DNA from: Podocnemis expansa
Lineage: Eukaryota > Chordata > Testudines > Podocnemididae
Direction: 5' to 3'
DNA: 64,000 nt
Assembly: GCA_007922195.1 (NCBI GenBank)
Contig: ML681971.1
Location: forward strand, 20,009,856-20,073,855
Of the stretch, positions 10,516 to 22,218 are shown piece after piece. Position 1 is the stretch's first letter. Each line of letters begins with the position of its first letter. The notes under the pieces were generated by a model. It ran no database searches. It was not told where the DNA came from and saw only the letters and a program-made list of their open reading frames with translations. The position numbers were made by a program, and so were the translations under genes.

Positions 10516-11889
10516 TTATCTTAGCTGAATCCCTGCCGTACATCAAACTCCTCTCCTCAAACTGCCCTTTCAGAGAAGCCTAGTGCAGGATCTGTTTGTC
10601 TGAAGCAGAAAACTTTTAAATCCACTCTGTAGCTCCTCTGACTTCTGTAGGATTTACCATACCCCATCAGACTGTTGGTCCATCAGAACTGGTGTCCTGG
10701 CCCCAGGAGGGTCCAGCATGCTTCACAGGATGCAGAAAAATGTAATCCAGCTAGTCATTTTTTCACCTTGACATGGGCAGCAGTGGGAGAGGGCAGTTAT
10801 GACTGTAAAGGTATATTTTCTAACTTATTTGTTCTGTAAAAAAATAAAATCACACTATGCAGCTCCTAGAATGGTTTACAGTCACCTCCCCCTCCCCAAT
10901 GTGTTTGCTTTCAACGCTGAGCACAAAGGACCAAGTCTAGGGTAACTCCATTTCACTGCAGTTGCTCCTGATTTCTGCTAATGTAAATGAGAGCAGGATC
11001 ATGCCCAGTGATCATCTGGACAGTCTGTGAAACTGGTTAGAACACCAAATTACCCAAAACCACACAGAAGCTTAGCTGGATGATCTTGAAAAGTGTCTCC
11101 AACCCAGACCTGCATAAGCTGGGGACAGAAAGCCCACAATGGTATCCTGCTGTGATGGGCAGACAAAAGGGAGATGGAAGCTATCTTCGCCTGGATCCTG
11201 TGGCACAAAGGTCCAAAGCTCACTGCTCACCAACCCAGGTGTGAGGGAATATATTACTTCTTCACTGAGCCTCTGTGCAGGATGCACTGATTTCACTCAC
11301 AGAGAATAGGGCCTCACTTCTGGACCGGAAAAAAGATACAGACCCATCATGGATACTAGAGCAGATGGTGCAATTTCTGAATATCAATGATTTATTAAAA
11401 AAAAAATCATCCTGAACCCAATGAAAATAATTTGAATAGCCCAGGATTAATGTTGGTTAGTTTCCTGCCATCCCTACTGTTTGTATTGGTCCCAGTTAAC
11501 TTATTGGAGCAATGTGCTGGATAGTCAGCAGATGTAAAATCAGCGTTTACAGCAGCTACAGATACAGCCCTATAGTTTCAAGAGACACGTGCTGATAAAC
11601 TAATTTAATTACACTAGCATCCTGAGTAAATTGCTCTTTACAAAAGGTGTGTGTCCTGGTATTTAAATAGGTGTGCTCTGTCCATGCCACTAATTTATGC
11701 TTTTATCCCCCTGAAGATATTTTATATCATAAAAACCCAAGACACCCAAGGTCTTTTCATCCAAGGATCTCAAAGCATTTTAAAACCAGAGCATTCTTTG
11801 CCAGCAGCCACACCTCAGCTGGTGTACATGAGCAGAACTCTTCAGACTTCAGCAGCACTCTGGTGATTTATAGCAGCTGAGGATCTGGT
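10516..11889. other. Intergenic DNA; one faint CR1 trace
   Basis: About 10660-10760 holds CCATCAGACTGTTGGTCCAT and TGGTGTCCTGGCCCCAGGAG, a faint match to the CR1 subfamily seen at 6106. Otherwise I recognise nothing. An A run lies at about 11397-11406. Confidence 0.4.
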
Positions 11890-12030
11890 TCATTATAGAT
11901 ATATATTAGTCCCCTGAGGCTGAGAAACATTGTGTGCCTTGTCCAAAGTGATTCCACAGGTAGAGCCGGAATAGAATCCAAGAGTCCAAACTCTTCCCAA
12001 TCTCATTCACAGTTTTATACCACTGGCATC
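11890..12030 (-). repeat. MIR-type SINE remnant, antisense
   Basis: CCCCTGAGGCTGAGAAACAT, then CCTTGTCCAAAGTGATTCCA and GAGCCGGAATAGAATCCAAG, correspond to the reversed 'cagtttcc', 'gaccttgggcaag' and 'gaacccaggt' region of MIR. Divergent and without function that I can see. Confidence 0.5.
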
Positions 12031-13029
12031 AGAAGAGTTAATTCTGGTTTATACCCATGTAAACAAGATCAGAAGTGCAGTCTCTGTCTGCTCTCTAAAG
12101 CACTGGAGCATCTGCTTTCTACTAAAATGCTAATTCATGGGCACAAGGAATTAGTGTCAGTCAAACATTTGGTGCCTGGTTCTGATCTCACACCACTGTA
12201 AACCATGAGCATTTCCACTGAAGTCATTAAACTGGGTGTGTTGGATTAGAAACAGACCCTTTGGTTCTATCCAACTGTATCTTGGAAAGGAAGGAAAAGA
12301 AACTATGTATTTGGCTACTGGGCATAAACATGAGCTTGTTTTGCTTTCCAGTATAACCAAAATATGTTTTAAAATCTTTTCACAACAAGTCTATACAAGG
12401 CTGGATTTGCAACTGCTCAACAAGGGCATTTGCCACCAATTTGTCAACAAATGTTAGGTGGAGTCTAGATGAAAACAAAACAAATCCCCCACACATGGTT
12501 CTTCTCACTATTCAATCAGGTGCCTCCACCTTCCAAAGATACAGATGTGGGGCCTGCTCCTGCATCCCTTGCATGCTCAAAATGCCGAGTTTGCTGTCCA
12601 TTACATCAGTGTACCTCTGGAATAATTCCCTTAATTTCTGCAGGTCAAATCTTTCCCTGAGGTAAATCAGCATAGTTCAACTGTACCCATGAGGAATCTG
12701 GCCCATCACATTTACATCTGTGAACCTGCACATAATCTGGTCTCTTACTGGGAGATTCATACGTGCAAGGGATGTGGCACTGGAACCTAGAGTAGGAAAA
12801 TAGACATTTGGGTTTGTTCATGGAAACCTAAAGTTGATTCCAAGCCAGACTATATATTATCTACTCGAGTTTACCTTTTCCTCCTCAAAGAGGTAACATT
12901 ACTGAACTGAGCTTTCTTCCTTATAATAAACTTGGCAGTTCTGATCTATTTAACACAAGGATCTCGGAGACCTTCATGTCCTGTAGGGCTTACACAGCTC
13001 CTCAAATAATAATTTTATAGCAGTTTTAT
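12031..13029. other. Intergenic DNA, nothing recognised
   Basis: Overlapping open frames at 12157-12665 are on both strands, none over 90 codons, and lack known motifs. No splice-bounded exon or RNA gene is seen. Confidence 0.4.
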
Positions 13030-13240
13030 ACATAATAAACTGAGACCTAAAGAGTAAGATTTCCAAAGCAATTTAGACACACCTCTTCCATTAACATTGA
13101 AACGGATGGGAACAGATCTGCCTAAATCCTCTCCATTGCTTTAAAACTCACACCCAAGTGATGTGCCCAAGGTCACAAAGTAAATCAGTGGAAAAAATGC
13201 AAACAGAACCCAGTGCCTTACATACTATGCCATGCCCCAC
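13030..13240 (-). repeat. MIR-type SINE remnant, antisense
   Basis: ATAAACTGAGACCTAAAGAG and GTGATGTGCCCAAGGTCACA followed by AGAACCCAGTGCC are recognisable reversed MIR blocks, separated by about 100 bases of degenerate sequence. Confidence 0.5.
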
Positions 13241-14169
13241 ACGATACCACTCTAGTAAAAGGGACGGTAAATACAAACCCCTATGATTGCCAAGTGACTT
13301 CCCTCTGCCTTTGCTGTAGCAGGTCATTTCCTACATGGCAGGATGCTTGCATATTCTTTCGCAGGCCTATGAACTGATCAAAGCTTTAAATGTAACAAAC
13401 CCTCTTTTATTCACAACCGAGTTTTCATTTCTCCTAAGATTTTCTCTGATGAGTCCATGCATCAACTTCATCTTCAGATTTATTATTGTCTCCAAGGCCA
13501 GGCTAATGTCCCTGCTACATTATTTAGAATATCAAGCCAGATGTTGAAGCTTCTTTAATAATGTTCGAGCAATGAATCATGGGTTATTATTGCAATTATG
13601 GTTATGCATGTTTTTCAATGCTGGAGCAAAATGTCTGTAATTACAATTGTTTCCTTCTTTTAGAAAAAAAATCTGTTGTTTAACTTCTTCCAGTTAATCA
13701 GCAGCACTTAATAGGCCCTCATCTGAATATGAAATTTCACCATGGAGTGTAATTATCAAAGCATCTGTAGAGCTGAGAAGAAAGGGTGGGGGGGGGAGCT
13801 CACGTTCATTTGGAAAAATGAAAAGCAGATCTAACATCAGTTTGAAAACCACCACATGCTTCCAACAGGCAGGTTGAGCTCAGAAGATCGCTGCATGGCA
13901 TGCAGAGGGTACATGTGAGTGACATGGGCTAACATTCATGCTCCAGGTACAGACTAAGACCCCGGCCTTGCAACCAGGCATGCGTGAATAACTTGATTCC
14001 TGTGAGCCTGCCGTTGGAGGATGGAACCCTACAGCTGATCAACAGCACAGTCATTAAGCAGAGCTCTGGGGAGATAGTAAAGTGCTGATGTGACACTAGG
14101 TCAGGCACATACCCGCACTGGGAGGCAGCATGGCTCCTCAGCATCAGCTGTGCCATCTATCCAGCTGAG
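13241..14169. other. AT-rich unique block, nothing recognised
   Basis: Bases 13340-13760 are AT-rich and free of repeats I can name, with runs such as ATGAATCATGGGTTATTATT. Such blocks can be conserved noncoding elements, but I cannot test that here. A 7-9 base G run occurs near 13790. No exon seen. Confidence 0.35.
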
Positions 14170-14340
14170 TTCCTCATAACACCCCTGAGAGGTATGGGAC
14201 TTTTGTTACACCTGTGTCATCCTCAGGAAACTGAGTGACTCAGTGATTTGTTCATGGAACTTGAATCCAGAGACTCCCTGGTGTGTGCATGGTGCCCTGA
14301 TTACTAGGCCGTCCTTTACCCCAGCTCACTGCAGAGTATC
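14170..14340 (-). repeat. MIR-type SINE remnant, antisense
   Basis: CCTCAGGAAACTGAGTGACT, TTGTTCATGGAACTTGAATC and TTACTAGGCCGTCC match the reversed MIR order (the duplicated 'taggcc' end included). Confidence 0.5.
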
Positions 14341-15428
14341 AGGAAGCAAAAGGGGAGTGTTTGCGATATCACATCTCCTCAGATGGCCGGCTGTGATACA
14401 ATGGATAGGACAAGGGGACCCTCCTCACGCTTGCTTAGGGCGTGTGGGCTATGCTTGTGCCAGGGTATAGGGCTAAGGAGGGGCAAATGAAATGGGACCA
14501 GACACATGGCTAAGGAGTACTCACAAATAATTGCTGAATCATGCTCATAGTTTCTCTCCCAGAGGACGAATTCCCGGTAGCACTTGGAGCTTTTTCTGAG
14601 CCCTAGCAGAGACTCAGAGCCACTAAATCAGAGTCACTAACAGTGCCAGGTGGTAAAATCAAAGACAACAGATGATGCAAGACTCTGTGGGCCTGGCGTA
14701 CAGCTGGTGATACTTTATCTTCCGCCACAGCATGGCATCAGTCCTGCAATCCTTTCACTTCAATTTGCAACAAAGACCACCTGAATTCCAAGAGGAGCAG
14801 AAAAGAATGGAAAGGAGTTGGATGGACTGACTTGCAAGGAAAGAGAAAAGCCCTGAACAGGCCTATTTCTTGTCTCTCATCACTAGTGGAGCTCTACTGG
14901 CTACAAATAATCTTGGTGATTTAGAACCTTGGACAATAATTTCCGTCAGTGAAATTTTAACTCACTCTAACATTCCAATGGGTTTGCACTGCAGGAGAGG
15001 TGATGTGTTCATTGAAACGTCTCCATTTTGGATTGCCTCCAGTTTCTTGGTTCAGCAGAACATCCCCACATCATTGTTTGGGATAAAACTCCCACCAAGT
15101 TCAGTGGGATTTAAAACCTTGAAACTTCTATTCAAGAGGGTGATCATGAAACCAGCCTTAAAAAGCTGCTATAGAACTAGGATATGCCACACAGCTCAGA
15201 AGCAAAGTCTATCAAGTCACAGATCCTGTCTCAAACCTTGGCCAGTGCTAGATGCTTTAAATGTTTTGTAAAACTGACTGTTAAAGCCTGCAAAAGGCAG
15301 GTGTGGGATAGTGTGTCTATTACATCTCACTCTGAGCTCTGACAGTTGGAGGTTGATTAAAACCTGGAGCATGAGATTTAATGTCCCTGCTGAATTGCTC
15401 GTTATCATGAATTATGTCTCTGGATATT
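14341..15428. other. Intergenic DNA, nothing recognised
   Basis: The longest frame, 14870-15271 (+, 133 codons), has no domain, no flanking splice sites that help it and no family I recognise. Confidence 0.4.
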
Positions 15429-16262
15429 CATAGATCATAGAATCATAGGGTTGGAAGGGACCTCATGAGGTCATCTAGTCCAACCCCCTGCCAGAGGCAG
15501 GACCACTCCCACTAAACCATCCCAGTCATGGTTTTGTCCAGCTGGGCCTTAAACACCTCCAAAGATGGAGACTCCACCACCTCCCTAGGCAGCTCATTCC
15601 AGTGCTTCACCACTCGCCTAGTAAAAAAGTTTTCTCTAATATCCAGCCTTGACCTCCCTAACTGTAACTTGAGACCATTGCTCCTCATTCTGTTCTCCGT
15701 TACTACTGAGAATAGTCGAGCTCCATCCTCCTTGGAGCATCCCTTCAAGTAGTTGAAGGTTGCTATCAAATCCCCCCTCAATCTTCTCTTCTGAAGACTA
15801 AATAAGCCTAATGCTCTCAGTCATTCCTCATAGGGCTTGTGCTCCAGCCCTTTAATCATTTTGGTTGCCCTCCACTGAACTCTCTCTAGCATGTCCCTGT
15901 CTTTTTTGTAGTGGGGAGCCCAAAACTGAACACAGTATTCTAGATGTGGCCTCACCGGTGCAGAATAGAGGGGAATGATCACATCCCTTGATCTGCTGGT
16001 AATACTTCTTTTGATGCAGCCCAGTATGCCATTGGCCTTTTTGGCAGCAAGAGCACACTGCTGACTCATATCTAGCTTCCCATCCACCATGACCCCCAGG
16101 TCCTTATCTACACTGCTGCTACTTAGCTGAATGTTCCCCCGCTTGTAGCAGTGCATGGGATTCTTGTTATCCATACCAATGACCAGTCCCTTTTTTGGAT
16201 TTTTGCCACGGTGGCTTCCTGTGGTAATTAGTGCCACAGCCCAATCACATTTTATGGGCAAA
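15429..16262 (-). mobile_element. CR1 LINE, 5'-truncated, C-terminal end of ORF2
   Basis: Read on the minus strand, this encodes the last part of the CR1 reverse transcriptase. Blocks in order are VDKDLGVMVDGKLDMSQQCA, KANGILGCIKRSI, LYSAPVRPHLEYCVQFWAP, ERVQWRATKMIKGLEHKPYE, then [34 protein letters not shown] and [19 protein letters not shown]. It is one continuous frame from 16261 to 15512, broken by a single TGA at 15821-15823 where the family has Arg (CGA), a typical CpG decay change. The 3' end has the ATTCTATGATCTATGA-type tail at 15429-15445. It is a dead copy: most of ORF2 and all of ORF1 are missing. Similarity fades upstream of about 16200. Confidence 0.9.
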
Positions 16263-16744
16263 AGTATTTTCTTCAGTTGGCTTCGAACATACCACCTTTT
16301 AATTTAATTGCTTTTCCCTTTGTTTATATTCAACATGAGGCACAAATGCATTGAGAGGCATAGCACCAGTCACTTAGCTGATTTGTATATCATCAGCACC
16401 TCTCCGGTTAGTCAGCATTTGTGTCATTTGCATCACCGAATTCCATCTGCATTCAAACCATGCACAGTCTGGAGAATGTCACTGTGCTGAAACCGTGCAA
16501 TCCACCTAAGCCATCTTGTCATGGCTCAGATGTGTTTGAGACTGCCTGAGGCATCCCTTTTTTTTCAGGATGCTTTGCCATGCACCAGAATGGACCCAGC
16601 TTTGGCACTCCTTGCAGAATCTCCCATGCATTCCTGAAGGAGATCATAGACTATGTAGCCATGAGAAAACCACAACTTTTTGTTTTCACAGAGCACTGGC
16701 AAAAAATAAACAGTATTGACTAGTAGAACAACAGACTGAGGGAC
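16263..16744. other. Intergenic DNA, nothing recognised
   Basis: No exon, RNA gene or repeat that I can name. A short T run lies at about 16558-16565. Confidence 0.4.
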
Positions 16745-16870
16745 AGATTGTAAGATCTTTAGGGCAGGGACCCCTTTTTATCATTGGTTTGTACAGCGCC
16801 TAGCACAGAAGGGAACTGGTCTGTGTCTATGGCTCCCAGGTACAATCACTGGTCCTCTTTTCACTGTGGA
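16745..16870 (+). repeat. Ancient amniote repeat (AGCGCCTAGCACA type)
   Basis: TTTAGGGCAGGGACCCCTTT followed by GTACAGCGCCTAGCACAGAA and GGCTCCCAGGTACAATCACT is the well-known 3' portion of an old LINE/SINE family in reptiles and birds. I cannot say which family. No function is implied. Confidence 0.55.
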
Positions 16871-17539
16871 GACTCACCTTTGTGCACTCATTCACCAATG
16901 AAGACAGAGGCCTCGTTCCTAGCTCCAGAAGAAGCAAGTTTGTCTGCTAATGCATCGTACCTCCTATGCATTCTGCAGCAATGAGCCCAAATGCTCTAGT
17001 CCTGGATTATCTAATCGTTTGGGTTAGGGTACTGCTGCAAAATACAGTGAGGGGGTTTTAGCATCTCTGAAGTATTAAAACACTGGCCAAGGCACTCAGA
17101 TACTGAAGGGAGTCATGGTCTCTCCAGGCTGCAAGGCACAGGCTAAGTGCTAAGTAGGCAAAATATAAACTGCAAAAGGAAAATTTGACCCCCAGAGTGT
17201 TCAGTCATGAAGATTTAAAACTCTCTTCCCAGAACAATTTGTCCTAAAGAGGTTCTCCCTCATGATGGGCTAGGGCCACACAGTTTGAGTGCACATCAGC
17301 TCATCCCCCAGGCTTGAACCACACTGTTCAGGTTTGGCTCTACTTTGAAATGCCAGGCTTTGCTCCAGGCCAGTCTCTGGCTGTTACATTAGCTCTGCAG
17401 GGTCGTGACCCAGTAAGTCATTCCATTTCTTTTGGAGCATCACTGAAACACCCTGCTCAAGGGCAGAGGACTTTGGTGTCCGAAGGTGCTAAAATGAAAA
17501 GTAAATCAGAGAGCCTGTTCTAAGCTAGACTCTGGATCA

Positions 17540-18440
17540 GGACAACCTGCCTCCTACTTGCAGCAGCAGCGATGAAGACACATCCCCCAAGACTGCAGGG
17601 GTCCAATGCCCCAAGAGCAGGCGCATGGGACACCCTTAGCAAGGATTGATCTACCCCAGGAGGCAGGGATTGTGCCCTCTCCTGTCCCAGAGATGAGACA
17701 ATCTCACAGAGCCCCTCTCCTTCCCCAGCAGTATTGGGGCCTTTCCTCAAAGAGCACCCCCTTGAGAGATGGGGGTCTCCTCAGCACCTCCCTGCAGCAG
17801 AGGGGGACATCTCCATCCCCCCAACACATTGACCCACTGCCCAGGGCTCTCTCCCTGGACCTGGGGAGCCACCCACCCCAACAGCACAGCTGGCCCCCTC
17901 ATTCTCAGGGCTGCCCCCACCAACTGAGGCAATGCAAAAGGGAGTGTGCCCCTTTCTGCCCCCCAACACACAGTGCAGCCCCTGGGTCTCAGCACCAAGT
18001 CCGCCCCCAGCCACTGGGATTTCCCTCCAGGGCAACCGTGGCCCCAGTGCAACAGCAGCCGACACCCCCCACCCATGCCCCCCTCCCCGCCCCCTCCCAA
18101 GGCAGCTGGGACACCCCCCCAGCACCCCTCACCAGCACCTCAGAGTGGCTCTCCTGTGGGGACCCGCTGCTCACTAGCACCCCAGCTCCCAGCGCTTCTC
18201 ACCGGGCACTTCATGGCTCGCCATGCCAGGCCCGGGCCCTCCAGCAGCCAGTGCGGCAAGGGAGTGAGCCAGGGTCCCAGCCCCAGAGGAGCCGAGGGGG
18301 AGGAAGATGCTGCACCCAGCAGGTTCCCTCCCGCACCTGCTTTTCGGGACAGTTTATGGGTTGCTGCTGTCAGCAGTTCATTCCCCTGGGAGCCCCTCAG
18401 CCCCATGGCTGGGGGCAGCCAGCTGGGCTGATTTTATAGG
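17540..18440. repeat. C-rich, CpG-poor low-complexity block
   Basis: The plus strand is strongly C-rich, with many CCCC and CAGC runs and few CpG. Because of that composition several frames on both strands stay open at once, including 17606-18439 (+, 277 codons; Pro/Gln/Ser-rich) and frames on the minus strand. No domain or splice pattern supports a gene. It could be a decayed minisatellite or an old GC-rich element. I found no clear repeat unit. Confidence 0.5.
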
Positions 18441-21400
18441 GTCTGCCCTACTAGTGGGGGGTGTCTTTTTGAGGTGCCTATTACACCCCCGGCCCAATTT
18501 TTCACACTACTGTCTAGTCACCAACCCCCCATGTGAGGCTATTTGGATACCAGGAGGGGTTAATGGGGGAGATCTTGGACTGTGTGCCTGGGACTTTAGG
18601 TCTGGACAATCATTAGGGGGCAGAAGGTGATGTTTGAGTGTTTGCTTACTATAGCAGCAAACACCCAAAGCAAGTACCTGGGTGCATGGGGTGACTGAGA
18701 ACAAATCCCTGCTGCACTAGGAGCTGTACAAACAGAAAGTAGCAGACAGCTGCAGCCCTGAAGATTTCGCCCTTGAAATAGACAAGACAGAGGGAAGGGA
18801 GGGGTTTAACAGGCAGCCTGAATGAACAGGGTGAAGATAGCAAGTGGCTCCCCCTGCGTAAGGAAGGGGGAGGCAGGAGAGGTTGGAAAGAATAGTGAAG
18901 GGAGAGGAGACACTGAAGGCAATGAAGTTTGGGGACAGGACAGTCCTCTGGCTACAGAGCAGGGCCCTTATGCACCATAGCACCTTGCTCATCCCAACCT
19001 GGAGTGGGTGCATGGTCTGTCTCCATTCTGCCCTTGAGCTTGCTGCCAGAACTGCCCTAAAGGATGCCCCTTAGCCCAACCGATGGCAGGAGTTTCTATG
19101 GGGTGGACAAATGGTGACTGAGACCCTAAAAGCCATTTCCCACAGGGCACACTGCAGTCATAAGCTGTTGAGAGCCAATGTTATTCACAACCACACTTTG
19201 AGAAAGATGCAGGACAACTGTGACATTTGTTTGATTTAATCTAGGTGTCAGTATATATTTACGTACGCCTAAGTAGTTTGATAATTTTGTTTATTATGTT
19301 GGGCTCACAAAAGCTAACAGTAGAACCCCTTCAAAATAATATTACTAAATTAAGCCTCTGGATGCTGCAAAATATTTTATATATATCAAGCCCTATAAAA
19401 GAATGCAGATACGTACACTTCTGCAGTGAAATATTATACCAGCAGTTTCATAATCCATGTATTTAATATCTAGCCATTTTGTTTCTGCACTGTTGAGAAC
19501 TGTGATTTCATCATCTGTGTTGCAAAGCTTTGATACTTTCATTTTTTGATACTCCTTTCATGTAGCTGCTATTTGGAAAACACTAATATTTTAATATAAT
19601 GCCATCCAAAGCCATGTTTCCAAAATTAGGCAATTCTTTTGTGACCATTTTGTGCATATTTATCTTATGTAAACCAGCACCTAATGTATTCCCCCAAATA
19701 CCCAACTATTTCATGCATAAGTGAGGTGCACATAAATGTGTGTGCAACTTTATGGTCAGACCCTTCAGATTTTACACTTAACTATGAAGAGAAGTTTATG
19801 CCTGCCATCATAACATACAAAATTCGCTCTTATTCTTCATTTTATCCATGTAAAAGCAAACATAAACTAAAACACTACACTATCCTCCACACACAGTTCT
19901 CCCCAGAGAACAGACTGAACAGAAATGAACCAAGTGGAAGATGCTCAGGTATTTGTAACGAAAGCAGTAGAAGAACTTATGAAAGACAGAACACAATAGA
20001 ATTCCAATACATACAGACTAAGGCCTGGTCTAAGTCTACTGAAGTCATCGGGAAGGCGCTCATTGATTTCAACAGGTTTTGGGTCAAACTTGTTTTTTGG
20101 AGCCTAGGTCTTAAGGAAGTCGGATGCAAACCATCATGTATTTAGCAAGGAAATGGATCCTTGTTCCAGGGCCAGCTTGCTGGATCAATGCAGCACAACA
20201 GCCACTTTGCAGCAGTATCATTTAAAATCAAACACTGAGGTTTTTCAATCTCTCTTTCATCTGGACCCCAGTTCCCATATGCTCTGAGCAGTGAGCAACA
20301 ATTCATGTGTTTATCTCACCTCTGTGAGGCAGAGAAACACTCTTATGCTCATCGGACAAATAGGAAAGTGAAGCCCAGAGAGACTATATGCAGGAAGTCT
20401 ATGGTGAGCAGGGAGTTGAACGTTTTCTGTCTGCCACCATTTTCCATATTGTGACAGGCTGGTGAAAGTTGGATGGGGAAAGCTGGAGGCACAGTCAGCT
20501 GAGTTGGGGAGAGTTGGTACTTTTACACTTGAGGAGGCATAAAAAGCCATCTGGAACAAGTGCATCAGCTGGATATTTCAGAAACAGTTATCAGCTGGCA
20601 GTTGACACCTGAATTGTCATAATTAGGATTTTGGGTTAACAGCCCTTTGAGTGGATAGGTTCCGACCTCACAGCCTGTCTGCTGATTCAAGACGACAGCG
20701 CTGGATCCAGTCCATGTTTTCAAGGTCACCTTCACCATCAAGAAGGTATAAAAACATAAGCCTGAAAAGACACACACACTTAACTTCATGGCTTATGCTT
20801 CGTGCCCAGGGGAATCAATGTGGTTAGTCAAGTAGGTCAAGCTAAGCATGCACACAGGTCTTTGCAGAATCAGCACCTTCAGTTTAAATAAAGGAAGGAA
20901 AAAAGAGCGTAGAATAGGAAAAGGATGGATGAATCTCATAGCAACATCTGGGACAGAATAGAGGATCAATCATATATGCCTTTCGAAGATGTGTTTCCCA
21001 TTTAATTCTGTGTACCTGTCCTCCATTTAGATACAATTATTTATTTTGATTTGATGAGACCTGCCTTAAACTCTGTGCACTTTTCTCTGATTTCCATCTT
21101 AACAGAAATGCTCGCACTATTTGACAGATGTGTTTTCTGGCTGCTTAATGTCCACCAAAAAGGCATGAAGATTTGATTCATCAAGGTACCACCAAGATTA
21201 GGATACCATTGCAGTCACCTTTCTGCATAAGAAAGGACCCCTGTCACACACCAAATAAATTATAAATGTATAAATTCAAGAGCCAATGCAAAAGGACTCC
21301 ATTCTTTCCATTAGTAAGACTCTGCTTTCTGCTCCAGTTTCTACCAAAACAATAAAATGTTGTGCAATCCACAGACATGCTTTTATTCTTATGGTGTAAG

Positions 21401-21544
21401 GGACAAATCCTCAAGCACTGAGGCAAGACTCACACTGAAGATGCACACTTTTCAAAGCATGGCTCTTGTTATGTATATGATCCACACCTGGCACAGAAGA
21501 GTTCCAGTCTTGGTTAGGATCTAATGGAATACAAAAATTGGCCC
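18441..21544. other. Intergenic DNA, nothing recognised
   Basis: Bases 19200-19900 are AT-rich and free of repeats I can name. The frame 19684-20145 (+) has no recognisable motif. A short symmetrical block near 20025-20095 (AAGTCTACTGAAGTCAT ... TTGATTTCAACAGG) is of the kind common in old amniote repeats. Confidence 0.35.
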
Positions 21545-21740
21545 ACTGGGTAGGCTAGGGCTCAAGCGATGTGGGTTCCATACCACGTTCTACCACAAGT
21601 TTCCTGTGTGACCCTAGACAAGTCACATTAGCCCAGATCTTCAAAAGTATTTAGGTACCAAAATCCCAATTGAAATCAACAGGAGTGAGGTGCTTGAATA
21701 CCTTTGAGTATCTGTGCCTCAAATACTGATGCGCAAACCT
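21545..21740 (+). repeat. MIR-type SINE remnant and adjoining symmetrical repeat
   Basis: GATGTGGGTTCCATACC and TTTCCTGTGTGACCCTAGAC followed by AAGTCACATTAG are the tRNA-related and core part of MIR in sense orientation. From about 21638 it runs into CTTCAAAAGTATTTAGGTAC and GAAATCAACAGGAG, a separate old repeat with a palindromic habit. Confidence 0.5.
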
Positions 21741-22021
21741 AAGATAACATCACTTCCCTATATCACAGGGGTATTCATTGTGATGCTAAATACATTATAC
21801 ATTTACTTGAAAGGATCTGATTTTTACCAGTGAATATCTGTAAATGTTGATGACACATAAAACTGATGAAAAAGTGTTTACTATCAATATTTACAGATTG
21901 GTAAAATGAGACAAATGCTGCTTGCAAACAGAGTTTGATTGACGCATATTTAGACATGCTGTGTTGACAAACTGTGTTTCAATTGCTATGAAGCTTCAAC
22001 TTTTTGAATCTCAGTGTAGAC

Positions 22022-22210
22022 CAGAGGTCTCAAACACATGGCCTGTGGGCCACATGCGGCCCCTAAAGCTATTTCCTGCAGCCCGCAATGACACTATCAC
22101 CACCGATATTTCCAATATTGTTGTATAAAAAGGTTTCAGTGGTGCGGCCGTCAGGCTAGAGTACTAGTTCTCATGTGGCCCTTGTGGTGATTTGAGTTTG
22201 AGACCCCCTG
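22022..22210. mobile_element. hAT MITE, 189 bp (TCTCAAAC ends)
   Basis: The ends are CAGAGGTCTCAAAC (22022) and GTTTGAGACCCCCTG (reverse view of the right end, finishing at 22210 as TTTGAGACCCCCTG). The flanks GTGTAGAC (22014-22021) and GTATAGAC (22211-22218) form an 8-bp duplication with one mismatch. The interior GGCCACATGCGGCCCCTAAA and AAAAGGTTTCAGTG recurs at 55610-55835, so these are two copies of one family. Confidence 0.85.
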
Positions 22211-22218
22211 GTATAGAC

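Noticed and set aside
15512..16261. Two adjoining minus-strand frames that look like a reverse-transcriptase gene
   Set aside because: They are the C-terminal end of a 5'-truncated CR1 LINE with a TGA at 15821-15823, not a host gene.
17606..18439. A 277-codon open frame, the longest in the window
   Set aside because: It lies in a C-rich block where several frames on both strands are open at once. The protein is Pro/Gln/Ser low complexity with no domain, no splice logic and no family that I recognise.
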